Source: Actinomycetota bacterium (GTDB taxonomy: Bacteria; Actinomycetota; Geothermincolia; Fen-727; Anoxymicrobiaceae). From it: a stretch of 64,000 bases of DNA. The stretch spans positions 1 to 64,000 of the forward strand of contig JAHJCO010000059.1 of the NCBI GenBank assembly GCA_018831265.1, given 5' to 3'. This document shows, one piece after another, positions 1 through 10,359 of the stretch. The first letter of the stretch is position 1. Each line of letters starts with the position of its first letter. A model generated the notes under the pieces. The model did no database searches. It was given only the letters and a program-made list of their open reading frames with translations, and was not told the origin of the DNA. The translations under genes and the position numbers were made by a program.

Positions 1-325
1 CTGCGACCGCCGCGCCACACGCCGGGCACACCGCCGCGGCCCTGGGCGCGGCCTGGGGCGCGGCCTGGGGCGCGGCCTTCATCTGCTGGGCGACCGCCTG
101 GAGCCTGGCGATCTCGGAGCGCACCTGCTCGGCCTGGTCCTCGAGGGACTTTATCTGCGCGCACGTCTCGCCCAGCAACGGCTCGGTCAACCGGCCGTCC
201 AGGAAGGCCTGGTAGGTCGCCCTCCCCAGGTCGGGGAACGACCTGTCCCGGTCCCGTTCGAGCTTCTTGATCTGCGCTCTCAACCGGGCGATCTCTCGCT
301 GGGGCTTCACTCCCGCTTCCGCCAT
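1..325 (-). CDS. Partial protein: N-terminal coiled coil followed by the start of a zinc ribbon
   Basis: Reading frame open from an ATG at 325 to the left edge, so the C-terminus is missing. A strong GGAGGTG Shine-Dalgarno lies at 333-339. The visible 108 residues start MAEAGVKPQREIARL, are rich in charged heptads (two helices separated by a short loop), then an Ala/Pro linker (QAAPQAAPRAAA) leads into CPACGAA, the first half of a CxxC zinc knuckle. This layout (coiled coil plus C-terminal zinc ribbon) is common in small actinobacterial proteins of unknown function. No enzymatic motif is seen. The gene points away from the neighbouring oxidoreductase's end, so both read leftward. Confidence 0.7.
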   Translation of the reverse strand, partial: MAEAGVKPQREIARLRAQIKKLERDRDRSFPDLGRATYQAFLDGRLTEPLLGETCAQIKSLEDQAEQVRSEIARLQAVAQQMKAAPQAAPQAAPRAAAVCPACGAAVA

Positions 326-499
326 GCCGCTGCACCTCCGAGTTCTTGATTTACGGCTATATCATTCTATTCTAAACGATGAGTGGCGTCGGACAATTTC
401 GTTCATTGTCTCCAAGAGCTTGAGCGAAGTTCCCGAATGAACGCAAGTGTCCGACCCCACGGTCATCGGCGTCCGGCTGCTTATGCTCGGGGACGTAGC
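326..499. other. Intergenic region with AT-rich promoter-like stretch and palindromic element
   Basis: Between the partial gene and the FAD oxidoreductase. The segment 350-380 is AT-rich compared with the surroundings and would supply the promoter of the leftward gene; read on the minus strand it holds TAGAAT and GATATAG hexamers. The rest is the inverted repeat described separately at 385-458. Confidence 0.4.
385..458. repeat. REPIN-like inverted repeat, GGGGTCGGACAC family
   Basis: Arms at 385-407 and 436-458 are inverted copies matching at 20 of 23 positions. The right arm on the minus strand begins GGGGTCGGACACTTGCG, the head resembling the GGGGTCAGGCAC elements elsewhere in the window. 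The 28-base spacer has no coding sense. It lies downstream of the oxidoreductase stop and could also act as a hairpin in its 3' UTR. Confidence 0.65.
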
Positions 500-1564
500 C
501 TATTGGAAGCCGACGTTTCCCGGCACGAACCGCATGGCCTTGTTCCGAGACTCGGCGGAGGCCCTGACCATCATCTTCGAAGCGACCCCCCAGAGAGCCC
601 GGCGCACCGCCGTGGGGGTCGCGTCGTTCGCCCGCTTCATGAGCATGCTGCGCCTGAAGAACGAGGTGAGCCTCCTGAACTCGTCGTAGGCGGCAGCGCG
701 GTCGTCCACCGCTATCGCGCCGATCCTCCCGCAGACGAGGGCCCCGAGCATTCCGAAGTTGAGCATCGGCTCCATGACCCCGGCGAGCGTCCCAAGGATT
801 ATCATGTTGTTCTTGTAGAGTACCGGGTTGCCCAGCGAGCGATGCGGGGCCGCTCCGCCGATGAGGTCCCGCCACCCCGTCAGCTCCAGACCCTCGGCCG
901 CGGTGTACTCCTCGAACTTCCGCTTGGCGGCTTTCGAGAGGGGCCTCTCGCGCTGGAACAGGAGCGCGAAGAGGGAGCCGTTGACCTGGGTGGTGAACGC
1001 GTAGTCCACGGTGAAGTCGTCGATATAGGCCCAGGCCAGAGTGCGGGGGTCGTCGACCAGGGACTTTGCGAACCAACCCCAGAACGGGACGTAGGGTATG
1101 CCCATCGCCTCGAATCCCTGTACGTCGAGCCCGGTGGCGATCACGGAGCCCTCGGGGAGATCCGCCACGTCGGAGGGGCTCTTGATGGAGAACCCCCACT
1201 CGAAGCGAACCCCGGCCTCGACCGCCAGGTCGTAGAGGAGGGTATCGATGCTGGTCGAGCGGGGGCCCCTCTCGACCATGTAGGTCTGGAACCCCTCCTG
1301 GTGCGGCATGTCCAGCCTGTCGCCGAAGATCGACCATACCAGGTTCTCGACCGGATGGCACGCGGGGGAGATATCGATCCCGGTGTACGCCTTCACCTTC
1401 TCGAAGTCGAAGGGGCTGGCCGCTCCGTCCGGCCTGAACTCGGGCCTTCCCCCGTGGCGCTGCTCTTTGTCCAGGACGAGCACTTCCCGCCCGCTCCCGG
1501 CGAGATTGATGGCGCAGGTAAGGCCTGACAGCCCGGCCCCGACGATCCTGATCTCGTCCCCCAT
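500..1564 (-). CDS. FAD-dependent oxidoreductase, NAD(P)-binding Rossmann type
   Basis: 354 residues from ATG 1564 (a GTG two bases further upstream at 1567 is also possible; a GAGGGGGAG ribosome site precedes both). The N-terminus carries the dinucleotide-binding signature IVGAGLSG, then an acidic residue closing the second strand (VLVLDKE), which is typical of FAD-binding flavoproteins of the geranylgeranyl-reductase/monooxygenase type. A later GxLAGVMEPMLNFGMLGAL segment resembles the second FAD contact near the C-terminus of these enzymes (GDAAG region), although the usual GD pair is missing. The substrate cannot be told from sequence. It is monocistronic, with the palindromic element at 385-458 just downstream. 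Alternatives are an isoprenoid reductase or an amine/phytoene-type oxidoreductase. Confidence 0.75.
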   Translation of the reverse strand: MGDEIRIVGAGLSGLTCAINLAGSGREVLVLDKEQRHGGRPEFRPDGAASPFDFEKVKAYTGIDISPACHPVENLVWSIFGDRLDMPHQEGFQTYMVERGPRSTSIDTLLYDLAVEAGVRFEWGFSIKSPSDVADLPEGSVIATGLDVQGFEAMGIPYVPFWGWFAKSLVDDPRTLAWAYIDDFTVDYAFTTQVNGSLFALLFQRERPLSKAAKRKFEEYTAAEGLELTGWRDLIGGAAPHRSLGNPVLYKNNMIILGTLAGVMEPMLNFGMLGALVCGRIGAIAVDDRAAAYDEFRRLTSFFRRSMLMKRANDATPTAVRRALWGVASKMMVRASAESRNKAMRFVPGNVGFQ

Positions 1565-1768
1565 CACGCTCCCCCTCGCTCGTACCGGATAGTACCGCCA
1601 CCGCGGACATTCTACCGGGCGGGGGCCGCAGCCGCCAGAGGCTCGCGCCCTGTGCTATCTTGAACCCGCCGCGTGGTTGCACACGGAGGAGAGGCAGTTG
1701 GGCGCGCCCTGGCCTTCGCGGAGCGTGAACGCTCCTGACACCTCGCCGGCCGGGGGGGGGCACTCCTG

Positions 1769-1774
1769 TATAAT
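1769..1774 (+). promoter_or_regulatory. Candidate -10 box of the LytTR regulator
   Basis: A perfect TATAAT hexamer preceded by TG, 30 bases before the GTG start of the response regulator. No good -35 box is visible in the G-run upstream, which may mean regulated or activator-dependent transcription. Confidence 0.35.
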
Positions 1775-1803
1775 CATGCACAAGTCCGACAGAGGGGCTC
1801 GAG

Positions 1804-2553
1804 GTGGTGCGGACAGGCAGGCCGAGCGTCCTGGTAATAGACGACGACACCGAGATCCTGACCATGCTCGACAGGATGTTGAGCATGGACGGTTTTCAGG
1901 TTGTCCTGGCCCGGGACGCCGAGGAGGGCCTCGCCACGGCGGTGGAGGCCCATCCCGATATCATCGTCCTCGACATAATGATGCCGGGCAAGAGCGGTAT
2001 CGACCTCATGCAGGAGTTGCGCTCCAGCGATGAGACCGGCGACATCCCCATCCTGTTCCTCTCGGCCGTCACAGACGAGGCGGTGGTGGTCCAGTGCCTC
2101 AAGGGCGGCGACGACTACGTAATCAAGCCGTTCAAGCCGCTCGAGCTGGAGGCGAGGATACGCAACATACTCGACAGGGTTGATTCGACGAAGGCCGAGG
2201 GTTCCGCGCCGGAGGCCCCGGAGCGGCTGGCGGTGCAGATCGGCCAGGAGACCCACCTGGTCCCGCCGGGGGATATCATCATCATCGAGGCGGCCGGCAA
2301 GTACGCCTACGCCTACACCTCCAGCAAGAGGTACCTCACGGGCTACAGCATCGGCGAGCTGGAGGAGAAGCTGGCGCCGTCCGGCAGGTTCCTGAGGGCG
2401 CACCGCTCGTACCTGGTCAACGTGGACTACGTCGACAAGGTCGTCCGCGACGAGCGCAAGAACGCTGTGCTGGTCCTCTCCGACATCGAGCACTCCCACG
2501 TGAAGGTCAGCGACAAGTACCTCCCCGCGGTGCGCTCGAAGCTCGGTTTCTAG
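1804..2553 (+). CDS. LytTR-family response regulator (REC-LytTR)
   Basis: 249 residues. The receiver domain (residues 8-125) has the acidic pocket DDD near residue 13, the phospho-acceptor D57 in IIVLDIMMPG, and the conserved K107 in DYVIKPF. The C-terminal part (about 145-249) is a LytTR DNA-binding domain, recognisable from the GKYAYAYTSSKRYL stretch and the FLRAHRSYLVNVDYV signature. LytTR regulators usually bind direct repeats upstream of surface-protein, competence or virulence genes. No histidine kinase is adjacent. The next genes downstream encode secreted surface proteins, and the leader between them contains 34-nt direct repeats, so control of that cluster is a reasonable guess. Start GTG 1804; the next codon GTG 1807 is also possible. 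Confidence 0.9.
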   Translation: MVRTGRPSVLVIDDDTEILTMLDRMLSMDGFQVVLARDAEEGLATAVEAHPDIIVLDIMMPGKSGIDLMQELRSSDETGDIPILFLSAVTDEAVVVQCLKGGDDYVIKPFKPLELEARIRNILDRVDSTKAEGSAPEAPERLAVQIGQETHLVPPGDIIIIEAAGKYAYAYTSSKRYLTGYSIGELEEKLAPSGRFLRAHRSYLVNVDYVDKVVRDERKNAVLVLSDIEHSHVKVSDKYLPAVRSKLGF

Positions 2554-2620
2554 CCAGGTCGGATAGGCTTCAAGTTGGCTCGCACAAGCCAGGTCCATCA
2601 GCCGCAAGTTGGCTCGCACC
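2553..2620 (+). repeat. Two-copy tandem repeat, about 34 nt per unit
   Basis: Each unit starts GCCAGGTC and ends CAAGTTGGCTCGCAC (exact copies at 2571-2585 and 2605-2619) with a variable middle of about ten bases. The repeat follows directly on the stop of the LytTR regulator. Direct repeats are the usual form of LytTR operators, but the spacing here (34) is longer than the typical one, so this is only suggestive. Confidence 0.55.
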
Positions 2621-2970
2621 ACGTTACGGTTCCAGCTCGGTCACCCTGGATTCACAGCGGAAAGGATTCTGGCGGAACTGGATATACCGGGTTCACTACG
2701 GTTTGGTTCCTGCTTGATCGTCCTACTTTCACAGCGGAAAAGCTTCAAGAGCTGCGGTTCTCGGCCCCGATGGCACGCAGATTAGTTCCCGGATAGACCC
2801 GATTCGTTACTTTGTAGTACTATCTCGTTCCTTATGTAGGTAATACAACTACCTCAGACCCCCCGGTCGCCGTTACAATAGTGACCAGTAGTGTAAGGGC
2901 TGGGTGAGCAGGTAGGACCAATTTATTCCATTCCTACCAATGCTCTCAAAAGACTCACGGGAGGTGTGAG
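2554..2970. other. 417-base intergenic region with short direct repeats
   Basis: No open frame here looks coding. It contains a degenerate tandem of about 34 nt (2553-2620), two copies of TTCACAGCGGAAA (2651-2663 and 2728-2740), and a 24-base element at 2611-2634 that recurs inverted at 35234-35257. The distal part (2811-2880) is AT-rich and probably holds the promoter of the WxL-like gene; TACAAT at 2874-2879 is a possible -10 box without a clear -35. It may be a regulatory leader, including possible LytTR binding sites. Confidence 0.5.
2611..2634 (-). repeat. 24-base dispersed repeat, copy 1
   Basis: On the minus strand this reads TGGAACCGTAACGTGG followed by TGCGAGCC. The same 24 bases with a single change occur at 35234-35257 on the plus strand, inside the spacer of a palindromic element. 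Weaker similarity (GACCTGGCT) continues for about 20 bases beyond. Confidence 0.6.
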
Positions 2971-3498
2971 ATGAGCAGAAAGACAAAGATCATGGCGCTG
3001 GTCGGGGTCGGTTTGATGGCCCTGCTCGTCATGGCGCTGGGCGCGGGAGCTTTCGCCGCCCAGGACACGGAGCAGGTCGCCGTTCAGGTCACCGTGCCGA
3101 CGACCATCCAGCTCGCGCTGGACACGGCATCCATCGACTACGGGACGTTGGCGCCGCCGACCACCGACACGAGCGAGGTCATCGGTGCGACCGTCAACAG
3201 CAACAAGGCCTGGAGCCTGTACGTCTCCAAGGACCAGGACCTGACCAAGGGCACCGACATCATCGCCAGCACCAACTTCCTTTTCCAGGGAGAGAATGCG
3301 GGCGGGGGCGTGACGCTCGATGTCACCTCGTACACCCAGTTCGCAACGGGTGCTCCCGGTACGCTGATCGCTCATGGGACCCGCGGCGCGGGCAGGACCC
3401 TGGACGTTCGTTACTCCCTGACCATTCCATGGGACGTTGAGGGCGACGACACTACTCCTTACACGGCTACGCACACCTACACTGCCACCCAGCCATAA
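2971..3498 (+). CDS. WxL-like secreted surface protein
   Basis: 175 residues with a Sec signal peptide (hydrophobic core 8-26, likely cleavage around AFA-A near residue 30) and an all-beta mature part. It has a W-S-L triplet at W81 (KAWSLYVSKD) and a closing segment IPWDVEG around W154. This two-motif spacing resembles WxL-domain proteins of Gram-positive cell walls, whose second motif is also W-x-L; here it is replaced by IPWDVE. The nearby protein at 4869-5564 has the same pair, and a WxLIP-like membrane protein lies between them, supporting the assignment by context. ATG 2971 has an optimal GGGAGGTG site. A strong terminator follows, so this gene is probably transcribed at a higher level than the next. 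Alternative: generic beta-sandwich protein. Confidence 0.6.
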   Translation: MSRKTKIMALVGVGLMALLVMALGAGAFAAQDTEQVAVQVTVPTTIQLALDTASIDYGTLAPPTTDTSEVIGATVNSNKAWSLYVSKDQDLTKGTDIIASTNFLFQGENAGGGVTLDVTSYTQFATGAPGTLIAHGTRGAGRTLDVRYSLTIPWDVEGDDTTPYTATHTYTATQP

Positions 3499-3557
3499 GC
3501 AGACACTCGGTGTGTTAGCCAGTCGCCCGGTCCCTTGAGGACCGTGTCAGAGGGGTG

Positions 3558-3591
3558 GAAATCAAGGGGCGCAAGCCTCTTGATTTCTTTT
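3558..3591 (+). terminator. Rho-independent terminator after the WxL-like gene
   Basis: Stem 3558-3570 against 3575-3587 (GAAATCAAGGGGC pairing with GCCTCTTGATTTC, one G-T pair) with a GCAA tetraloop, directly followed by TTTT. It ends only 11 bases before the next gene's start, so it likely attenuates read-through into the WxLIP-like gene. Confidence 0.85.
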
Positions 3592-3602
3592 AGGGAAGAA
3601 AC

Positions 3603-4853
3603 ATGAGACGTAAAGCGCTTGGGATCGCGGCCGTATCCCTTGTCCTGGCCTCGGCGGTCCTGCTGCTCGCGCCGGCGGCGGGGCAGGGCCAGTTCGACGT
3701 GACGGTATACCCGGCGAAGATGGAGCTGACGGTCGCGGCGGGGACCAGCCAGCCGTTCGAGATAAACGTCCGGAACGACTCGGATGCGCCCCAGGCCCTG
3801 AAGGTCTACTTCATGGACTACCTCATCCGGCCCGACAACTCGTTCGTCTTCGAGGAGCCGGGCCACTACTCTTACTCCTGCGCCAAGTGGCTGGATACCG
3901 ACTCCTTCGAGATGCTGGTCCAGCCCGGCGAAACGGCGGCCAAGCCGTTCGCGGTAAGCGTTCCCGCGGACGCCGAGCCCGGGGGGCACTACGGGGTGAT
4001 CTTCTTCGAGCAGACCAGGCTCCCGGGAGAGCCGGCGGGGCAGGTCCAGGCCACGGGCAGGATCGGGGTGGTGACCCTTATCACGGTGCCCGGCGAGATA
4101 ATCCGTGAGGGGGTCATCAAGGATGTGCAGGTAAACAGCGCCTGGTGGTGGCCCACCAGGAAGCTTCCCCTGCTGCCTGTGACGAAGATTCAATGCAGGG
4201 TCATCTTCGAGAACAAGGGGAACGTGCACCTGACCGTCAAGGGAAAGCTGACCTTCACGCCATCCTTCGGGTGGGGCAGCGGCACGGTGGACCTCGGTGA
4301 GATAACGGTGCTGCCCAAGACCGAGAGGTACCTGGAGGCCACCCTCGGCGAGGAGTCGAAACAGGAGCAGAACCCTGCGAGTTCGGCGCCGGTGCAGCCC
4401 GCGGCGCAACCGCCGTTCCTGGGCTCCTACAAGGTGCACGCCGAGGTGCAGTACGGCCCCAGCCTGGAGGTCTTTGACACCACCAAGACCGCCGATTCCA
4501 GCTCCAACGTCTACCCGATATCTCTGCTGGTGATTCTGCTGGTCGTCATTGCGCTGGTCATCCTGGCCTTTAAGCTCATTAAGTGGTGGAGGTCGAAGAA
4601 GCGCGCGCGGGAGACGGAAGCCGCGGGCGAGGCCGTGGATACGGAAAAGAAAGAAGAGATAAGCGAGGAGCTCCCCGGCGAGGCGAAGGGTGGGAAGCGC
4701 CGGGACCGCAGGAGGGCGAAGCGCAAGGAGGCGGCCGAGCCTGAGGCGGGAGCGGCGGAACCGCCGGAGACCGGAGACGTTACAATAGAGGAGACAACCG
4801 ATGGGGAAAGTGGGGATGATGGTTCAGGGCCCTTCCTCGGTGAGGGTATCTGA
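3603..4853 (+). CDS. WxLIP/DUF916-like membrane-anchored surface protein
   Basis: 416 residues. Signal peptide 1-27, then an immunoglobulin-like domain opening with FDVTVYPAKMELTVAAG and NVRNDSD, like the peptidoglycan-binding domain of DUF916 (WxL-interacting) proteins. A second beta domain (about 170-245) contains FENKGNVHLTVKGKL, comparable with the host-binding domain of that family. A transmembrane helix (about 306-328) is followed by a long cytoplasmic tail of alternating basic and acidic residues, longer than in Firmicutes WxLIPs. It is flanked by two WxL-like secreted proteins. Role by family: anchoring WxL-type proteins at the wall and membrane. ATG 3603 has an AGGGAAG site. The assignment rests on motif recall and context rather than on an alignment. 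Confidence 0.6.
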   Translation: MRRKALGIAAVSLVLASAVLLLAPAAGQGQFDVTVYPAKMELTVAAGTSQPFEINVRNDSDAPQALKVYFMDYLIRPDNSFVFEEPGHYSYSCAKWLDTDSFEMLVQPGETAAKPFAVSVPADAEPGGHYGVIFFEQTRLPGEPAGQVQATGRIGVVTLITVPGEIIREGVIKDVQVNSAWWWPTRKLPLLPVTKIQCRVIFENKGNVHLTVKGKLTFTPSFGWGSGTVDLGEITVLPKTERYLEATLGEESKQEQNPASSAPVQPAAQPPFLGSYKVHAEVQYGPSLEVFDTTKTADSSSNVYPISLLVILLVVIALVILAFKLIKWWRSKKRARETEAAGEAVDTEKKEEISEELPGEAKGGKRRDRRRAKRKEAAEPEAGAAEPPETGDVTIEETTDGESGDDGSGPFLGEGI

Positions 4854-4868
4854 TATCTGGTAAGCATC

Positions 4869-5564
4869 ATGCATTCCGGGAAGCCAAGAACACGGGCGGT
4901 CGCAGGGGCTCTGACGCTCCTCGCGCTCCTCGCCTTAATGAGCGCCGGCGCCCGCGCCGTAGACGCTGAGCCGACCTCCAGCGCGCCGCAACAGTCGTCG
5001 CCCGGGGTGGAGCGATCCAGCCAGCCGGCCGAGCCCGGCCAGACGCCCGAGCAGTCCGCGCCCTCGTCGCAGCAACCGGCCGAGGCCCCGGTCGTGCCCC
5101 CCGCCGATCAGCCGGCCGAGCAGCCGGAGGTCCTTCCCCTTGAGCCCCCGTCGGCGGACCCGTCCTCCGCGCTCGGGCTCTCGTGTCCGTCGGGAGAGAT
5201 CGACTTCGGCGGGGGGATGCTGGTGCCCGGCAGGACGTATACGGAGACCATCCATCTCGGAGTCCAGGCGAAGGGGGCCTGGACGCTGCGCATGGAGAAG
5301 GACCACGGGCTGGTCGGGGAGGCTACGGGTGAGTCGATACCGTCCTCATGCATGTCCATGAACGTGAGCTCGGAGGGAGAGGGCGTCAGCTTCGTGGCCC
5401 CCTCCGGCGCGCACGTAGGTGACGGGGTGACCGTGGCACGGGGAAGCACGGGAGAGGTACCCGCGGCTACACAGGTGACCGTGGTCATAAGGGTGTACAT
5501 CCCCTGGGACGTGGAACCCGACGTCTACCGGATGACACAGATCTACTCGGCGTTCGCGATCTGA
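4869..5564 (+). CDS. Second WxL-like secreted protein with a long Pro/Gln/Glu-rich linker
   Basis: 231 residues. Signal peptide 1-31, then a low-complexity region (about 32-100) rich in P, Q, E, S and A typical of a cell-wall-spanning linker, then a beta domain sharing two motifs with the protein at 2971: W-T-L at W138 (KGAWTLRMEK) and IPWDVEP at W213, with spacing similar to the first copy. It follows the WxLIP-like gene by 15 bases and is probably co-transcribed. The ribosome site before ATG 4869 is weak, suggesting translational coupling. The decayed repeat fragment begins immediately after its stop. Confidence 0.6.
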   Translation: MHSGKPRTRAVAGALTLLALLALMSAGARAVDAEPTSSAPQQSSPGVERSSQPAEPGQTPEQSAPSSQQPAEAPVVPPADQPAEQPEVLPLEPPSADPSSALGLSCPSGEIDFGGGMLVPGRTYTETIHLGVQAKGAWTLRMEKDHGLVGEATGESIPSSCMSMNVSSEGEGVSFVAPSGAHVGDGVTVARGSTGEVPAATQVTVVIRVYIPWDVEPDVYRMTQIYSAFAI

Positions 5565-5571
5565 GCGACTG

Positions 5572-6063
5572 GATGGGAAGACCCGCGAGGTCACCCTGCC
5601 GCCGATGAGCCAGATCTCCATATTCGCGGCCGACGACCTCGGCTTCGAGACCGACTTCTCGACCAGGGTGCAGTCCCTTGAAGGAAAGCAGATCGCCGTA
5701 GACCGTACCATGATGTGGCCGATGGGGATGGGCAACGCGTCCGGTGCGCACAACAGTATCGGGCTTCCATACCTCTCCAACCGCCACTACCTGCCGGAAG
5801 GCTCGTCCGCCTGGGGATTCGACTGCTGGATCTGTATCCAGAACCCGTGCGCGGTGGACGCGCACGTGAAGCTGACATACATGACGCAGAGCGGTCCGGT
5901 GTCGTTCGACAAGGTCGTGCCGGGTTGCGGGGACTAGAGTCACGGGGGGAGAGATAGTGAGGTGGAGTGCCTTACCGCCGGAAAGAAGATCATGGCCGAG
6001 CGCGCCACGTACTTCGACGAGAGGACTGGTGGCATGGGTACCATCGGCGCATACACCGACTAA
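5572..6063 (+). pseudogene. Decayed fragment of a WYLAEGS-repeat (DUF5719-like) secreted protein
   Basis: Starting just after the preceding stop there is, without a usable start codon, a frame encoding GKTREVTLPP, FETDFSTRVQSLEGKQIAVDR, SGAHNSIGLP, HYLPEGSSAWGFDCW and HVKLTYMTQSG. This matches the C-terminal repeats of the giant protein at 18929-22846. A TAG at 5935-5937 interrupts it; the same frame then resumes with AGKKIMAERATYFDERTGG and ends GTIGAYTD at 6061-6063, corresponding to the extreme C-terminus of those proteins. The middle repeats are deleted. So this is a 5'-truncated, internally deleted and nonsense-mutated relic. An ATG at 5605 could start a 110-residue product, but nothing suggests it is functional. 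Confidence 0.8.
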
Positions 6064-6066
6064 TAG

Positions 6067-6165
6067 GGTGCCAGGCACATTAGCCCGCTGGTATTAGCCC
6101 TCGATGACGGTTCTCGCATTCTGGAACAATTGGACTAATAGTTTGGGGCTAATGTGCCTGGCACC
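6067..6165. repeat. REPIN-like element, perfect 20-base inverted arms
   Basis: Arms at 6067-6086 (GGTGCCAGGCACATTAGCCC) and 6146-6165 are exact inverted complements separated by 59 bases. The head itself contains the palindrome GTGCCAGGCAC. It sits between the convergent relic and the MFS transporter, 3 bases from the latter's stop codon, and could also terminate transcription. Confidence 0.8.
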
Positions 6166-6168
6166 TGG

Positions 6169-7530
6169 TTATTGGCCGGAGGTTGTACGCGTGAAGTACT
6201 CCCGGAACCTGTCTTTCTTCTTTTCTCCCAGGGGCAGGACAGAGGCGGAGCAGATCAGCAGCCCCGCTATGAAGAGGGCGACCGAGTAGCCCCAGACCTG
6301 GATCTCGAGCCCGAGCACGTGCAGCTGCCGGACTCCGATGAGACCCGCCAGGCCGCCGGAGAGCGCCGCGCCCAGCACCAGGAATATACGGGCGATCGCG
6401 TGGAACGCGGCGAACGCCTTCCCCCGGTCCCTGTCCTCGACGCGCTCCTGCACGATGGTGATAGCCATCACGATGACCACCCCGAAGGCGGCGCCGAAGA
6501 ACAGGGCCATCAGGTAGGTCAGCCAGAGGAGCCTGACGAACGACATCCCTATCATTATCCCGCCGGTCACCAGCATGGCGATCCGCAGCATCCACGGTTT
6601 CTCCTCGCGCTTCACCAGGACCTGCAGGGCGACCACACCGACTATCATCCCCACACCGAACATCGCCATCAGGAAGCCGAACGCCGCGTCGCTCTTCGCC
6701 CCCATGACATCCTTGACGTACCCGATGCCGACAGCGTAGATGCTGCCGCCCCCTATGCAGCCGACCGCGGCGCCAAGCAGCAGGGAACGCGTGAGCGGGT
6801 GCCGGAAGGCGAACGAGACTGACTCACCGAACCTCCAGCGCTCCTCGACGTGCCCGTGGTGCTTCGGCGAGAGCAGGTGCATCCGCATGAAGAACACCGC
6901 GGAGACAAAGAACGAGACCGAGTCCAGCGCGAACGGGAAGAGGGTGGGGTGCGCCGCGAGGAACCCGCCGGGCGTGTACGAGTTCGCCGGTATCATCAGC
7001 AGCGAGAATAGGACCGCGGAGAACGGTATGACCCCGTAGGTGGTTGCCAGCGCCAGCGAGTTCGCCATGGTGAGATGCTCGTCGGGCACCAGGTTCGGAA
7101 TGCTGGCGTCACGCGCCGCGAGCCAGATGATGGACAGGCCCTCGAAGATGAAGAGCATGACGTACACGTGCCAGACCTCGGTGAGAAAAGGCGCCGCCAT
7201 GATCACGAGCCCGCGCATCACGTCGCAGCCGATCATCAGCTTCCTGCGGTCGAAGCGGTCGCTCACCAGCGCCGCCACCGGCCCGCTGAACAGGGCGGGC
7301 ACGATCCGGAAAGCTAACATGCTTCCCACAGCCAGCGAGGAGTTATGGGTGAGCCGGGTGAAGACCAGGGACATCAGCGCGAAGGTTGCGAGCCAGTCGC
7401 CGGCGTTGGAGATCAGCTGGCCCCAGAACAGCTTCATGAAGTTCCGGTTGCGCACCAGGGCGCCGAACTCGGCCTTTGCGTCCGTGGCGTGGCCGAGCAG
7501 ACCGCCGGTGTCGAAACTATCCTCCGACAT
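6169..7530 (-). CDS. Major facilitator superfamily transporter
   Basis: 453 residues with about 12 hydrophobic segments. The loop between helices 2 and 3 carries a motif-A-like sequence (GPVAALVSDRFDRRKL) typical of proton-driven MFS exporters of the DHA3/MFS_3 group. A soluble N-terminal stretch precedes NFMKLFWGQLISNAGDW, the usual beginning of this subfamily, and the C-terminus is short and basic. The substrate is unknown; drugs or metabolites are usual for the group. ATG 7530 has a GGATGGGAG site. It is divergent from clpB, with a REPIN element in the shared intergenic region. Confidence 0.85.
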   Translation of the reverse strand: MSEDSFDTGGLLGHATDAKAEFGALVRNRNFMKLFWGQLISNAGDWLATFALMSLVFTRLTHNSSLAVGSMLAFRIVPALFSGPVAALVSDRFDRRKLMIGCDVMRGLVIMAAPFLTEVWHVYVMLFIFEGLSIIWLAARDASIPNLVPDEHLTMANSLALATTYGVIPFSAVLFSLLMIPANSYTPGGFLAAHPTLFPFALDSVSFFVSAVFFMRMHLLSPKHHGHVEERWRFGESVSFAFRHPLTRSLLLGAAVGCIGGGSIYAVGIGYVKDVMGAKSDAAFGFLMAMFGVGMIVGVVALQVLVKREEKPWMLRIAMLVTGGIMIGMSFVRLLWLTYLMALFFGAAFGVVIVMAITIVQERVEDRDRGKAFAAFHAIARIFLVLGAALSGGLAGLIGVRQLHVLGLEIQVWGYSVALFIAGLLICSASVLPLGEKKKDRFREYFTRTTSGQ

Positions 7531-7572
7531 CTCCCATCCTCTGCGCTCGATGATGCGGAATATTGTAGCGCA

Positions 7573-7645
7573 TGAAAGAAAACCTCAGACCATTTCTTTC
7601 AGGTACTAGGCTCGGGTGAAATTTTTGGTCTGAGGTTTTCTTTCA
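7573..7645. repeat. REPIN element, CCTCAGACC family, copy 1
   Basis: Two 29-base units in inverted orientation, 7573-7601 and 7617-7645, with outer arms TGAAAGAAAACCTCAGACC and its exact complement. Each unit also folds on itself (TGAAAGAAA with TTTCTTTCA in the left one). The spacer is 15 bases. The left unit is identical over all 29 bases to 62740-62768, which lies inside a coding region. Confidence 0.85.
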
Positions 7646-7689
7646 GAGGTTTTTCTGTCACGGCAGGCTTGGACCGGTCGCCATGCGGT

Positions 7690-7718
7690 TTCAAAAGCGC
7701 AGGCCTTATTGATATCAT
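7690..7718 (+). promoter_or_regulatory. Candidate clpB promoter
   Basis: TTCAAA (7690-7695), 17-base spacer, TATCAT (7713-7718), about 50 bases before the clpB start. No CIRCE or HspR-type (HAIR) inverted repeat is obvious around it. Confidence 0.35.
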
Positions 7719-7770
7719 CTTGAAGGAATCCCCGTCAGCCCAGGCCGTACGTCGTCAGTGGAGGGTGAAG

Positions 7771-10355
<2,585 letters not shown>

Positions 10356-10359
<4 letters not shown>

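Noticed and set aside
372..1886. Long open frames of 504 and 381 codons over the FAD oxidoreductase
   Set aside because: They are other-frame shadows of the oxidoreductase in GC-rich DNA; their translations are Arg/Gly/Pro-rich without domains.
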